Shown piece after piece: positions 1 to 7,333 of a stretch of DNA of 64,000 nucleotides. The position numbers were made by a program, and so were the translations under genes. The DNA lies in contig NZ_KV804730.1 in NCBI RefSeq assembly GCF_001811425.1, positions 1 through 64,000 of the forward strand, given 5' to 3'. How positions within the stretch are numbered: the stretch's first letter is position 1; the number at the start of each line of letters is the position of its first letter. Below the pieces are notes generated by a model. That model saw nothing but the letters and a program-made list of their open reading frames with translations. It was not told where the DNA came from and did not search any database. The stretch is from Peptoniphilus_A sp001811425 (GTDB taxonomy: Bacteria > Bacillota > Clostridia > Tissierellales > Peptoniphilaceae).

Positions 1-30
1 CCGGAGGTTCAAATCCTTCTCCCGCTACCA
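1..30 (+). tRNA. 3' end of a tRNA gene, cut by the window edge (possibly tRNA-Met)
   Basis: Only the T-arm, 3' acceptor strand and encoded CCA are present. The T-stem GGAGG/CCTTC closes a TTCAAAT loop and is followed by TCCCGCT, discriminator A and CCA. The anticodon lies outside the window. The ending CCCGCTACCA resembles elongator tRNA-Met of Firmicutes, but this is only a resemblance. Confidence 0.75.
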
Positions 31-40
31 AATTAAATGA

Positions 41-115
41 GGCCCTGTGGTCAAGCGGTTAAGACACCACCCTTTCACGGTGGTATCCCGAGTTCGATTC
101 TCGGCAGGGTCACCA
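41..115 (+). tRNA. tRNA-Glu(TTC)
   Basis: A complete cloverleaf with encoded CCA. The acceptor strands GGCCCTG and CAGGGTC pair with one G-T wobble, and the anticodon loop holds TTC at 74-76. It is the first complete member of a trnD-like cluster. Confidence 0.95.
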
Positions 116-119
116 GAAT

Positions 120-195
120 GGACGCATAGCTCAGTTGGGAGAGCATCTGCCTTACAAGCAGGGGGTCATAGGTTCGAGCCCTATTGTGTCCACCA
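120..195 (+). tRNA. tRNA-Val(TAC)
   Basis: A complete cloverleaf with encoded CCA. The acceptor GGACGCA pairs with TGTGTCC, and the anticodon loop CTTACAA gives TAC at 153-155. It starts only five bases after tRNA-Glu. Confidence 0.95.
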
Positions 196-200
196 AAAAT

Positions 201-274
201 GGCCTGGTAGTTCAGTTGGTTAGAATGCCAGCCTGTCACGCTGGAGGTCGTCGGTTCGAGCCCGATCCAGGTCG
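201..274 (+). tRNA. tRNA-Asp(GTC), no encoded CCA
   Basis: The acceptor GGCCTGG pairs with CCAGGTC, and the anticodon loop CTGTCAC gives GTC at 235-237. The bases after discriminator G274 read TCA, not CCA, unlike every other complete tRNA in this cluster. CCA would have to be added after transcription. It is followed directly by the unusual spacer at 275-527. Confidence 0.93.
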
Positions 275-527
275 TCAAATAAATTTTCATAGCAAAATTT
301 TATAAAGTATGCTATGATTAATAAGTGAGATGCTGGTGTAGGTTAAGTGAGAGTCAAAATCTTTGATTTTGTTCACTCGAACTTATGCAAAACCGGCCAA
401 ATCTCTGATTTGCTAAAGGTTTTGCCATTGAGCTTCCCAAGAAACCGAGCGAAAGCGAAGGTTGATTGGTGTAAAAAATAATAAGAACTAATAAACTAAA
501 GAGTTTATTAATTAAAAAACTAATTAA
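275..527 (+). other. Structured spacer inside the tRNA cluster
   Basis: This 253-base stretch separates tRNA-Asp from tRNA-Thr; the other spacers between mature tRNAs here are about 4-41 bases. No ORF of useful size is present. It contains an inverted repeat CATAGCA/TGCTATG (288-294 and 310-316), a hairpin CAAAATC-TTT-GATTTTG (355-371), and a nested stem with outer arms GCAAAACC/GGTTTTGC (387-394, 418-425) around CAAATC-TCT-GATTTG (398-412). The first 10 bases of the tRNA-Thr gene, GCTGGTGTAG, occur at 332-341 and again at the real gene at 528-537. It could be a degenerate tRNA gene, a small structured RNA or a remnant insertion. I do not recognise a family. Confidence 0.5.
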
Positions 528-603
<76 letters not shown>

Positions 604-625
604 ATAAATCTATGGGATTTTACAT

Positions 626-711
626 GGAGGAGTTCCCGAGTTGGCCAAAGGGGACGGACTGTAAATCCGTTAGCTTAGCTTTCAGTGGTTCAAATCCACT
701 CTCCTCCACCA
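626..711 (+). tRNA. tRNA-Tyr(GTA)
   Basis: A class II tRNA with a long variable arm and encoded CCA. The acceptor GGAGGAG pairs with CTCCTCC. The anticodon stem ACGGA/TCCGT encloses GTA at 661-663. Confidence 0.95.
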
Positions 712-736
712 AAAAACTTTATAAAAATTTACTTAT

Positions 737-811
737 GCGGATGTGGCTCAGTGGTAGAGCATCGCCTTGCCAAGGCGATGGTCGCGAGTTCGAATCTCGT
801 CATCCGCTCCA
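737..811 (+). tRNA. tRNA-Gly(GCC)
   Basis: A complete cloverleaf with encoded CCA. The acceptor GCGGATG pairs with CATCCGC, discriminator T. The anticodon stem TCGCC/GGCGA encloses GCC at 769-771. Confidence 0.95.
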
Positions 812-820
812 TTTTTTTAT

Positions 821-897
821 GTATCCTTAGCTCAGCTGGATAGAGCGTCTGGCTACGGACCAGAAGGCCGGGGGTTCGAATCCTCTAGGATACGCCA
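821..897 (+). tRNA. tRNA-Arg(ACG)
   Basis: A complete cloverleaf with encoded CCA. The acceptor GTATCCT pairs with AGGATAC. The anticodon ACG at 855-857 is expected to be edited to ICG by TadA. A hairpin with a T-tract follows. Confidence 0.95.
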
Positions 898-903
898 CAA
901 AAA

Positions 904-931
904 CTTGTAATTTTATATTACAAGCTTTTTT
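904..931 (+). terminator. Intrinsic terminator between tRNA-Arg and tRNA-Leu
   Basis: CTTGTAA (904-910) pairs with TTACAAG (918-924) across a seven-base loop and is followed by a T-tract. It probably ends most of the tRNA-cluster transcript and leaves tRNA-Leu to read-through. Confidence 0.7.
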
Positions 932-938
932 GTTTTAT

Positions 939-1025
939 GCAGGAGTGCTGGAATAGGCAGACAGGCATGTTTGAGGGGCATGTGCGAGAAATCGCGTGAG
1001 GGTTCAAGTCCCTCTTTCTGCACCA
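939..1025 (+). tRNA. tRNA-Leu(GAG)
   Basis: A class II tRNA with encoded CCA. The acceptor GCAGGAG pairs with TTTCTGC using wobbles. The anticodon stem CATGT/GCATG encloses TTGAGGG, giving GAG at 973-975. It sits between two terminator hairpins. Confidence 0.93.
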
Positions 1026-1029
1026 GATG

Positions 1030-1061
1030 AACTACTTAACTTTTGTTAGGTAGTTTTTTTT
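1030..1061 (+). terminator. Intrinsic terminator after tRNA-Leu
   Basis: AACTACTTAAC (1030-1040) pairs with GTTAGGTAGTT (1045-1055) with one wobble, has a four-base loop, and runs into a T-tract. It closes the tRNA cluster. Confidence 0.85.
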
Positions 1062-1167
1062 ATGCAAATTTTTAGAAATGACTTGCTAATAATTTTTTTT
1101 ATTGAGAAAAATTTTTTAATAAATTTCTTTTGTGGACACAAAAATATTAGTGAGATAGGGACATCTG

Positions 1168-1176
1168 TGTTATACT
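1168..1176 (+). promoter_or_regulatory. Extended -10 promoter of prfB
   Basis: TGT-TATACT forms an extended -10 element (hexamer 1171-1176). No good -35 hexamer lies 17 bases upstream. The strong ribosome-binding site AAAGGAGG at 1191-1198 precedes the prfB start. Confidence 0.55.
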
Positions 1177-1204
1177 AAAATAAGCAAAATAAAGGAGGAT
1201 TTTT

Positions 1205-2320
1205 ATGGAGCAAAATGTCTATTTAGATAAGGAGCGCCTGGAAAATTCCAAATCTACTACAAAGGCTTTGGGAGAGTCTCTGGAGATTGATTCTCTTAAG
1301 GAAAAAGTTGTTGAACTTAATAAAAAACAAATGGAACCAGGTTTTTGGGACGACAATGAGGCTGCCCAAAAAGTTATAAATGAAACAAATTCATATCAAA
1401 GGAAGATAGATCAGTACGACCAGTTAAATGAGCTAATTACAGATGCAGAGGATCTTATTACTTTAATGGAAATCGAGGAAGATTATTCTTCTTATGCTGA
1501 CTTTCAAGCTCTTGTTGATGAAATTGAAAAGGAAACTGCTGACTTTAAGCTTAATACTCTCTTAAATGGCGAGTACGATTCTAACGATGCCATTCTTTCT
1601 ATTCACGCTGGTGCTGGTGGTACTGAGGCACAAGATTGGGCGAGTATGCTTCTCAGGATGTACACTAGATATGCTGAAAACAAGGGCTTCAAGGTTGAAA
1701 CTCTTGACCTCTTAAAGGAAGACGAGGCTGGCATTAAGTCTGTTACTTTAAAAATTTCTGGAGAAAACGCCTATGGCTATCTAAAAGGTGAGAAGGGCGT
1801 TCACAGACTTGTAAGGATTTCTCCTTTTGATTCTAACAAAAGAAGGCACACTTCTTTTTCATCTGTTGATGTCTTCCCAGAGCTTGATGACGACAATGAA
1901 GTTGAAATAAAGGAAGAAGAGTTAAAGATTGACACATACAGGTCTTCTGGTGCTGGTGGTCAACACGTAAACACTACTGACTCTGCTGTTAGAATCACAC
2001 ATATTCCTACTGGTATTGTTGTTCAGTGTCAAAATGAAAGAAGTCAAATTCAAAACAGAGAAAAGGCAATGAACATGTTAAAGGCAAAACTTATTGCCCT
2101 TGCTGAAGAAGAAAAGAAGGAAAAAATCGAAGATCTCCAAGGTAATTATTCACAAATTGCATGGGGTTCACAAATTAGGTCCTATGTTTTCCAACCTTAT
2201 ACAATGGTCAAGGATCACAGAACTAATGTAGATGTTGGTGATGTGGAAAGAGTAATGGACGGAGATTTAGATACTTTTATTAACGCCTATTTGCAAGAAA
2301 AGGCGACTGCAGAAAGCTGA
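1205..2320 (+). CDS. prfB: Peptide chain release factor 2 (single-frame, no programmed frameshift)
   Basis: This releases finished polypeptides at UGA and UAA codons on the ribosome. The 371-aa protein has the RF2 anticodon-like tripeptide SPF at residues 206-208 and the universal GGQ at 251-253, the loop that triggers peptidyl-tRNA hydrolysis. Most bacterial prfB genes have an in-frame UGA near codon 26 that is read by a +1 frameshift. Here codons 25-27 read TCT CTG GAG and the frame is continuous from the ATG, which follows AAAGGAGG. Autoregulation by frameshifting is therefore absent. pyrF begins seven bases after the stop, so the two are probably co-transcribed. Confidence 0.97.
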   Translation: MEQNVYLDKERLENSKSTTKALGESLEIDSLKEKVVELNKKQMEPGFWDDNEAAQKVINETNSYQRKIDQYDQLNELITDAEDLITLMEIEEDYSSYADFQALVDEIEKETADFKLNTLLNGEYDSNDAILSIHAGAGGTEAQDWASMLLRMYTRYAENKGFKVETLDLLKEDEAGIKSVTLKISGENAYGYLKGEKGVHRLVRISPFDSNKRRHTSFSSVDVFPELDDDNEVEIKEEELKIDTYRSSGAGGQHVNTTDSAVRITHIPTGIVVQCQNERSQIQNREKAMNMLKAKLIALAEEEKKEKIEDLQGNYSQIAWGSQIRSYVFQPYTMVKDHRTNVDVGDVERVMDGDLDTFINAYLQEKATAES

Positions 2321-2327
2321 GGTTGAT

Positions 2328-3032
2328 ATGGCAAAGGATGTAATTATTGCCCTTGATTTTCCAAGTGGCGAAGTAGCTCTTGATTTTTTAAAAAATTTTA
2401 AGGACGAAAAAGTTTATGTAAAAGTTGGAATGGAGCTTTTTTATAAGGAAGGTCCAAGTATTATTAATGAGATAAAAAAACTTGGACACAAAATATTTTT
2501 GGATTTGAAAATTCACGACATTCCAAATACTTGTAAGGGTGCGACAAATTCTCTAATTTCACTTGATGTTGACATGATAAACTACCACATAGCTGGCGGC
2601 AAAAAAATGTTAAGTGAAGCTAGTGAGATTGTAAATAAGGAAAAGCCTGAGATGATTACTCTTGGCGTAACTATGCTTACTTCAACTGACGAAGATGTTA
2701 TGCACCATGAGCTTAAAATTGACGAGAGAAAATCTCTTGATGATGTTGTTCTTGATTATGCAAGACTTGCCAAAGATGCAAACTTATCTGGCATAGTTTG
2801 CTCTGCCCTTGAAGTGCCAAAGATTAAAGAAAACTTAGGAGATGACTTTATCACAGTTACTCCTGGCATTAGAAAAGTTAAGGGTACTGACGACCAAAAG
2901 AGAGTTGTAACTCCAAGTGAGGCAAGAGAATTAGGGTCTGACTATATAGTTGTTGGAAGACCTATCACAAAGGCAGAAGATCCACTAAAGGAATACAAGG
3001 AAATTAAAAGAGACTTTTTAGGAGGAGAATAA
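2328..3032 (+). CDS. pyrF: Orotidine-5'-phosphate decarboxylase
   Basis: This decarboxylates OMP to UMP, the last step of de novo pyrimidine synthesis, in the cytoplasm. The 234-aa TIM-barrel protein carries the catalytic block LDLKIHDIPNT (the Asp-x-Lys-x-x-Asp tetrad region) and a C-terminal phosphate-binding stretch IVVGRPIT. Length is normal for the bacterial type. It starts at ATG 2328 just after prfB, and its stop shares one base with the pyrE start. Only pyrF and pyrE of the pathway are in this window. Confidence 0.96.
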   Translation: MAKDVIIALDFPSGEVALDFLKNFKDEKVYVKVGMELFYKEGPSIINEIKKLGHKIFLDLKIHDIPNTCKGATNSLISLDVDMINYHIAGGKKMLSEASEIVNKEKPEMITLGVTMLTSTDEDVMHHELKIDERKSLDDVVLDYARLAKDANLSGIVCSALEVPKIKENLGDDFITVTPGIRKVKGTDDQKRVVTPSEARELGSDYIVVGRPITKAEDPLKEYKEIKRDFLGGE

Positions 3033-3661
3033 TGCGAGAAATTGCGAAAATTTTATTAAAACTAAAGGCTGTAACACTTTCACCGGAAGAACCTTACACT
3101 TGGGCATCTGGCATAAAGTCTCCTATTTACTGTGACAACAGACTTACACTTTCTTACCCAGAGGACAGAAAAGTTGTAGAAGAGAGTCTTGTAAATTTAA
3201 TTAAAGGAAAATTCCCTAATGTAGAATATATTATGGGTACAGCAACTGCTGGCATTCCTCATGCTGCTATTATTGCTGACAAAATGAATTTACCTATGGG
3301 CTTTGTGAGATCTTCAAACAAGGACCATGGCAAGCAAAATAAAATCGAAGGGGCAAAAATTCCTGGCGCCAAGGTTGTTGTAATTGAAGACTTATTTTCA
3401 ACTGGCGGCTCCTCTATTGAAGCTGCAAAGGCCCTTACTGATGTGGGCTATGAAGTTCTTGGCATAGTAAGTATTTTCACCTACAATATGAAATCAGCTG
3501 CTGAAAATTTTGAGGCTTCTGGCTACAAACACGAATCACTTACAAATTTTGACGAACTAATTGATGTTGCTCACGAAATGGACTACATCAAGGAAAGTGA
3601 AATTGAAAAGTTAAAATTATTTAGGGAAAATCCAAAGGATTCCTCTTGGATGAATGTTTAA
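3032..3661 (+). CDS. pyrE: Orotate phosphoribosyltransferase
   Basis: This joins orotate to PRPP to give OMP, the substrate of the pyrF product encoded just upstream. The 209-aa type I phosphoribosyltransferase shows the PRPP-binding signature VVVIEDLFSTGGSS around residues 116-129 and an N-terminal hood with WASGIKSPIY. The start ATG overlaps the pyrF stop by one base, and AGGAGG lies a few bases upstream within the end of pyrF. The two genes are clearly translationally linked. Confidence 0.96.
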   Translation: MREIAKILLKLKAVTLSPEEPYTWASGIKSPIYCDNRLTLSYPEDRKVVEESLVNLIKGKFPNVEYIMGTATAGIPHAAIIADKMNLPMGFVRSSNKDHGKQNKIEGAKIPGAKVVVIEDLFSTGGSSIEAAKALTDVGYEVLGIVSIFTYNMKSAAENFEASGYKHESLTNFDELIDVAHEMDYIKESEIEKLKLFRENPKDSSWMNV

Positions 3662-3712
3662 TTTACTTTTTGGGTAAAGAAAAAGTGAAATTCAAACTTA
3701 GGGGGAAAATAG

Positions 3713-4094
3713 TTGAATTATTATAAAACTTTAAGAAGGATCTTGCCTTATGCCAATCAAGTTTTTAAAAATAAGGATAGGTTAAATAAAGTTATTGAGG
3801 AGTCTATGTCACAAACTAATAAACTTGATATGTTTAAAAAGATTTCTCGGGAACTTAAACTTGCCCTTGGGCTTGTCATGGACTATTCAAAGGGAAACTA
3901 TAGAGATGTAAAGAAAAAAGATATTATCTTAATTGTGGCAGGATTTTTGTATCTATATAAATCCAGCTGACATTGTTCCAGATTTTATTTTATTTTTTGG
4001 CTTTTTCGACGATTTAAGTGTTTTAACTTACATCATTAAGAAATTGAACAAGGAATTGGAAAAATATGATAAGTGGAAAAATTCTAGGTACTGA
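3713..4094 (+). pseudogene. DUF1232 (YkvA-like) small membrane protein, frameshifted
   Basis: The upstream frame starts at TTG 3713 after AGGGGG and runs 85 codons to a stop at 3968-3970. The signature half of a DUF1232 domain, INPADIVPDFI followed by a GFFDDLSVL block, continues in the +1 frame to a stop at 4092-4094. Reading the five-T run at about 3942-3946 as four T joins the halves into AGFCIYINPADIVPDFI and a protein of about 127 aa, the usual size for this family, whose function is unknown. The break is either a homopolymer sequencing error or a recent inactivation. The restored frame overlaps the next gene start at 4066. Confidence 0.75.
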
Positions 4095-4683
4095 TTTTTT
4101 CAAGAGAGACACAGTTGAAGTAGCAAAAAATTTATTAGGAAAGAAAATTATCAGAAATATTTCTGGTAATTTTTTCTGTGCAAAAATAGTTGAAACTGAA
4201 GCCTATCTCGGTTTAAATGACAGAGCTTGTCACTCCTACGGCGGAAATATTACAAAGAGAAATGAGATTTTATATAGAGAGGGCGGCACAATTTATGTCT
4301 ATCTTATTTATGGAATGTATAATCTCTTTAATATTGTGACAAGGGATGAGGGCGAGCCAGAGGCTGTCCTAATTCGTGCAGTAGAGCCTATTGAAAATAT
4401 AGATGGAATAGCGATAAATAGATTTGGGAAAAATTTTAAAAATTTATCTACTTATCAAAAGAAAAATCTAACTAATGGACCAGGAAAACTAGCTATGGCT
4501 CTTAGCATTGATAGAAGTTTAAATGGTAAAATTCTCTCAAAAGATTATTTATTTATAGAAGATGGAGAAGAAGTTAAAAATATAATTACTGCGAAAAGAA
4601 TTGGAATAGATTATGCAGAAGAGTATGCAAATCTTCCTCTAAGATTTTACATAGGGGATAATCCTTATGTGTCGGTAAAATAA
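4066..4683 (+). CDS. 3-methyladenine DNA glycosylase (AAG/MPG family)
   Basis: This excises alkylated and deaminated purines from DNA as the first step of base excision repair. The 205-aa protein matches the AAG fold: the ETEAYLG block holding the catalytic glutamate, DRACHSYGG, the YVYLIYGMYN intercalating region and AVLIRAVEP. Its ATG lies inside the restored reading frame of the upstream DUF1232 gene, which suggests translational coupling. Confidence 0.93.
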   Translation: MISGKILGTDFFKRDTVEVAKNLLGKKIIRNISGNFFCAKIVETEAYLGLNDRACHSYGGNITKRNEILYREGGTIYVYLIYGMYNLFNIVTRDEGEPEAVLIRAVEPIENIDGIAINRFGKNFKNLSTYQKKNLTNGPGKLAMALSIDRSLNGKILSKDYLFIEDGEEVKNIITAKRIGIDYAEEYANLPLRFYIGDNPYVSVK

Positions 4684-4736
4684 GGTAGATTTTTGTTAGG
4701 TTATCACTTATAATAAGTTAACATAAAGGTGATGTA

Positions 4737-5689
4737 ATGATTAGCATAAAAAACTTGTCTTTTAAATATGATTATGAAGACGAAAATGCAATACAAATTT
4801 TAAAAGATATAGATTTAGAAATAAATGAAGGCGAGTTTGTCGCCCTCCTTGGACATAATGGTTCAGGAAAGTCAACTCTTGCTAAATTAATTAATGGACT
4901 CTTAATTCCTGGCCAAGGTGATGTTCTTGTTGACGGCATGAACACGAAGAATGAAGAAGAGATTTGGGATATTAGGAGAACGGCGGGAATGGTTTTTCAA
5001 AATCCTGACAACCAATTAGTTGCCACAATTGTCGAAGATGAAGTGGCCTTTGGTCCAGAAAATCTTGGCATTGAGCCAAGTGAAATAAGAAGAAGAGTTG
5101 ATAAGGCTCTAGAAGATGTGGGAATGACAGATTACAAAAAGAATGCTCCCCATCTTTTATCTGGTGGACAAAAGCAAAGAGTTGCCANNNNNNNNNNNNN
5201 NNNNNNNNNNNNNNNNNNNNNNNNNNNNNNNNNNNNNNNNNNNNNNNNNNNNNNNNNNNNNNNNNNNNNNNNNNNNNNNNNNNNNNNGGTGGACAAAAGC
5301 AAAGAGTTGCCATAGCAGGAATCCTTGCCATGAGTCCAAAATATATTATTTTAGACGAGCCAACTGCCATGCTTGACCCTAGTGGAAGGCACGAAGTTAT
5401 TGATACTCTTGTGAAGTTAAATAAGGAAGAAAATAAAACTATTATCCTAATCACTCACTACATGGAAGAAGCAGCAATCAGCGACAGAGTTGTAGTTATG
5501 GAAGATGGAAATATTGTCCTAAGTGGAAAGCCTAGGGAAGTATTTTCTCATGTTGATGAAATAAAAAAATTGGGACTGGATGTACCACAAGTTACAGAAC
5601 TGGCACATGAGCTTAAAAAAGATGGTATTGAAATTTCTACAGAAGTTTTAAATATCCAAGAAATGGTGAAGGAAATATGTCACTTATAG
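4737..5689 (+). CDS. ecfA1: ECF transporter ATP-binding protein EcfA1, interrupted by an assembly gap
   Basis: This is one of two ATPases that drive uptake of vitamins and metals through interchangeable S components. The N-terminal half has Walker A GHNGSGKST, Q-loop FQNPDNQ and signature LSGGQKQRVA; the part after the N run has Walker B IILDEPTAMLD and the H-loop LITHYMEEA. The N run at 5188-5287 is flanked by the same 25 bases (5163-5187 and 5288-5312). Merging them keeps the frame and gives a 275-aa protein of normal length. The start ATG 4737 follows AAAGGTGAT, and a TATAAT box lies at 4709-4714. The gene overlaps ecfA2 by 13 bases. Confidence 0.93.
5188..5287. other. 100-N assembly gap with duplicated flanks
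   Basis: Exactly 100 N. The 25 bases before it (5163-5187) are identical to the 25 bases after it (5288-5312). Collapsing the repeat restores an uninterrupted EcfA1 frame, so the gap is an unmerged contig overlap, not missing sequence. Confidence 0.95.
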
Positions 5690-6543
5690 AGATAAAAAAT
5701 TTAACACATATTTATAGTGAGGGCCTTCCCTTTGAGAAGAAGGCAATTGATGATATAAATTTAAAAATTGAAGAAAATGAATTTATTGGTCTCATTGGTC
5801 ACACAGGCTCTGGCAAATCAACTTTTATTCAACACTTAAATGGACTTTTAAAGCCAAGCAGTGGAGAAATAATTGTGGATGGAATGAAGGTAGACAAGTC
5901 CAGCTCAAACTTAACTGAGCTGAGGAAAAAAATTGGACTTGTATTTCAATACCCAGAGTACCAACTTTTCGAAGAGACCATAGAGAGAGACATTGCCTTT
6001 GGACCAGGTAATTTAGATTTATCTGAAGAAGAAGTCCTAAGAAGAGTAAGGTCTTCCATGGATTCGGTGGGACTTGACTACGAAACTTATAAGGACAAGT
6101 CGCCCTTTGAACTTTCTGGTGGACTAAAGAGAAGAGTCGCCATAGCAGGAGTCCTTGCCATGGAGCCAAAGGTTTTAATATTAGACGAGCCAACGGCAGG
6201 ACTTGACCCAAGAGGTCGTGACGAAATCCTTAGTGAAATAAAAAGTATTCACGAAAAAAGGAAGATCACTGTAATTTTAGTTTCTCACTCCATGGAAGAT
6301 GTGGCAAAAATTGCTGAGAGAATTATTGTAATGGACAAGGGAAAAGTATTTTTAGACTCAAATCCAAGAGAAATTTTTAGAAATGAAGACAAACTTCTAT
6401 CAGTTGGACTTGGCATCCCTCAAATAACTTCCCTTATGAGAGCTTTAAAGAAAAAGGGATTAGATATTAACGAAGATTCAATAACGGTGGAAGAAGCTAA
6501 GGACTCTTTGATAAAATATTTTAGAGGTGTTTCTCATGTTTAA
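5677..6543 (+). CDS. ecfA2: ECF transporter ATP-binding protein EcfA2
   Basis: This is the second ATPase of the ECF energising module and pairs with EcfA1. The 288-aa protein has Walker A GHTGSGKST, Q-loop FQYPEYQLFEET, signature ELSGGLKRRVA, Walker B VLILDEPTAGLD and H-loop VSHSMEDV. The signature motif carries LKRR where most ABC proteins have QKQR, a usual EcfA2 trait. The start ATG 5677 overlaps ecfA1 by 13 bases, and the stop overlaps the ecfT start. Confidence 0.96.
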   Translation: MSLIEIKNLTHIYSEGLPFEKKAIDDINLKIEENEFIGLIGHTGSGKSTFIQHLNGLLKPSSGEIIVDGMKVDKSSSNLTELRKKIGLVFQYPEYQLFEETIERDIAFGPGNLDLSEEEVLRRVRSSMDSVGLDYETYKDKSPFELSGGLKRRVAIAGVLAMEPKVLILDEPTAGLDPRGRDEILSEIKSIHEKRKITVILVSHSMEDVAKIAERIIVMDKGKVFLDSNPREIFRNEDKLLSVGLGIPQITSLMRALKKKGLDINEDSITVEEAKDSLIKYFRGVSHV

Positions 6544-7333
6544 AGATATAACAATTGGACAGTATTTTCCAGGAGAAACCCTAGTTCATAAATACGACCC
6601 AAAGCTAAAGATGCTTACCATGATACTTTTCATTGCATCTCTGTTTTTTATCTCTTCAGTATTTATGTATTTGCCAGTGGTAATTTATTTGCTACTTATT
6701 ATCTATGCAGCAAAACTACCTATGGGTTTAGTCCTTCGCGGGCTTAAACCACTTAAATGGATAATACTGGTTACTTTCATAATAAATTTATTTTTCTCAC
6801 CAGGTGAAGCAAAATACACATTTGGAATTTTGAAAATTTCACAAGAAGGAATTGACCTTGCAGTATTTATGGGCATAAGACTTATACTTTTAGTTCTTGG
6901 CACATCACTACTTACTTATACAACATCGCCAATTGAACTTACAGATGGAATTGAGTCTCTTCTTAGACCCTTTAGAAAAATTGGAGTTCCAAGTCACGAA
7001 ATCGCCATGATGATGACAATTGCCCTTAGGTTTATTCCAACTCTAATCGAAGAAACAGACAAAATTATGAAGGCACAAATGGCAAGAGGAGCAGATTTTG
7101 AATCGGGAAATATAGTGAAGCGTGCAAAAAATTTAGTGCCCCTACTTGTTCCCCTCTTTATAAATTCCTTTAGAAGGGCAGAAGAACTTGCCACAGCCAT
7201 GGAAGCAAGATGCTACAGGGGTGGAGATGGCAGGACAAAAATGAATGCATCAAAAATTGTGAAAAAAGATGTAATTATTTTTGTGGGCAATTTAATATTT
7301 TTTGCAGCAATAATTTTGGTTTCAAAACTATGA
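6536..7333 (+). CDS. ecfT: ECF transporter transmembrane protein EcfT
   Basis: This is the membrane scaffold that couples the two ATPases to substrate-binding S components. The protein has several hydrophobic segments and the two coupling-helix Ala-Arg motifs, MARGADF and MEARCYRGG. A GTG at 6527 is possible, but AGAGGTG at 6523-6529 is spaced correctly for ATG 6536, giving 265 aa starting MFKDITIGQ. It overlaps ecfA2 by eight bases and truA by four. No S component is encoded nearby, as expected for a shared group II module. Confidence 0.95.
   Translation: MFKDITIGQYFPGETLVHKYDPKLKMLTMILFIASLFFISSVFMYLPVVIYLLLIIYAAKLPMGLVLRGLKPLKWIILVTFIINLFFSPGEAKYTFGILKISQEGIDLAVFMGIRLILLVLGTSLLTYTTSPIELTDGIESLLRPFRKIGVPSHEIAMMMTIALRFIPTLIEETDKIMKAQMARGADFESGNIVKRAKNLVPLLVPLFINSFRRAEELATAMEARCYRGGDGRTKMNASKIVKKDVIIFVGNLIFFAAIILVSKL

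Noticed and set aside
75..290. Minus-strand open frame across the tRNA-Glu, -Val and -Asp genes
   Set aside because: It overlaps three clear tRNA genes and reads their conserved bases; not a protein gene.
3662..3690. Hairpin after pyrE as a terminator
   Set aside because: A stem ACTTTTT/AAAAAGT can form, but no T-tract follows, so termination is not supported.
5143..5376. Short open frames spanning the first N run
   Set aside because: They read through the artificial N block; merging the duplicated flanks shows a single EcfA1 gene instead.
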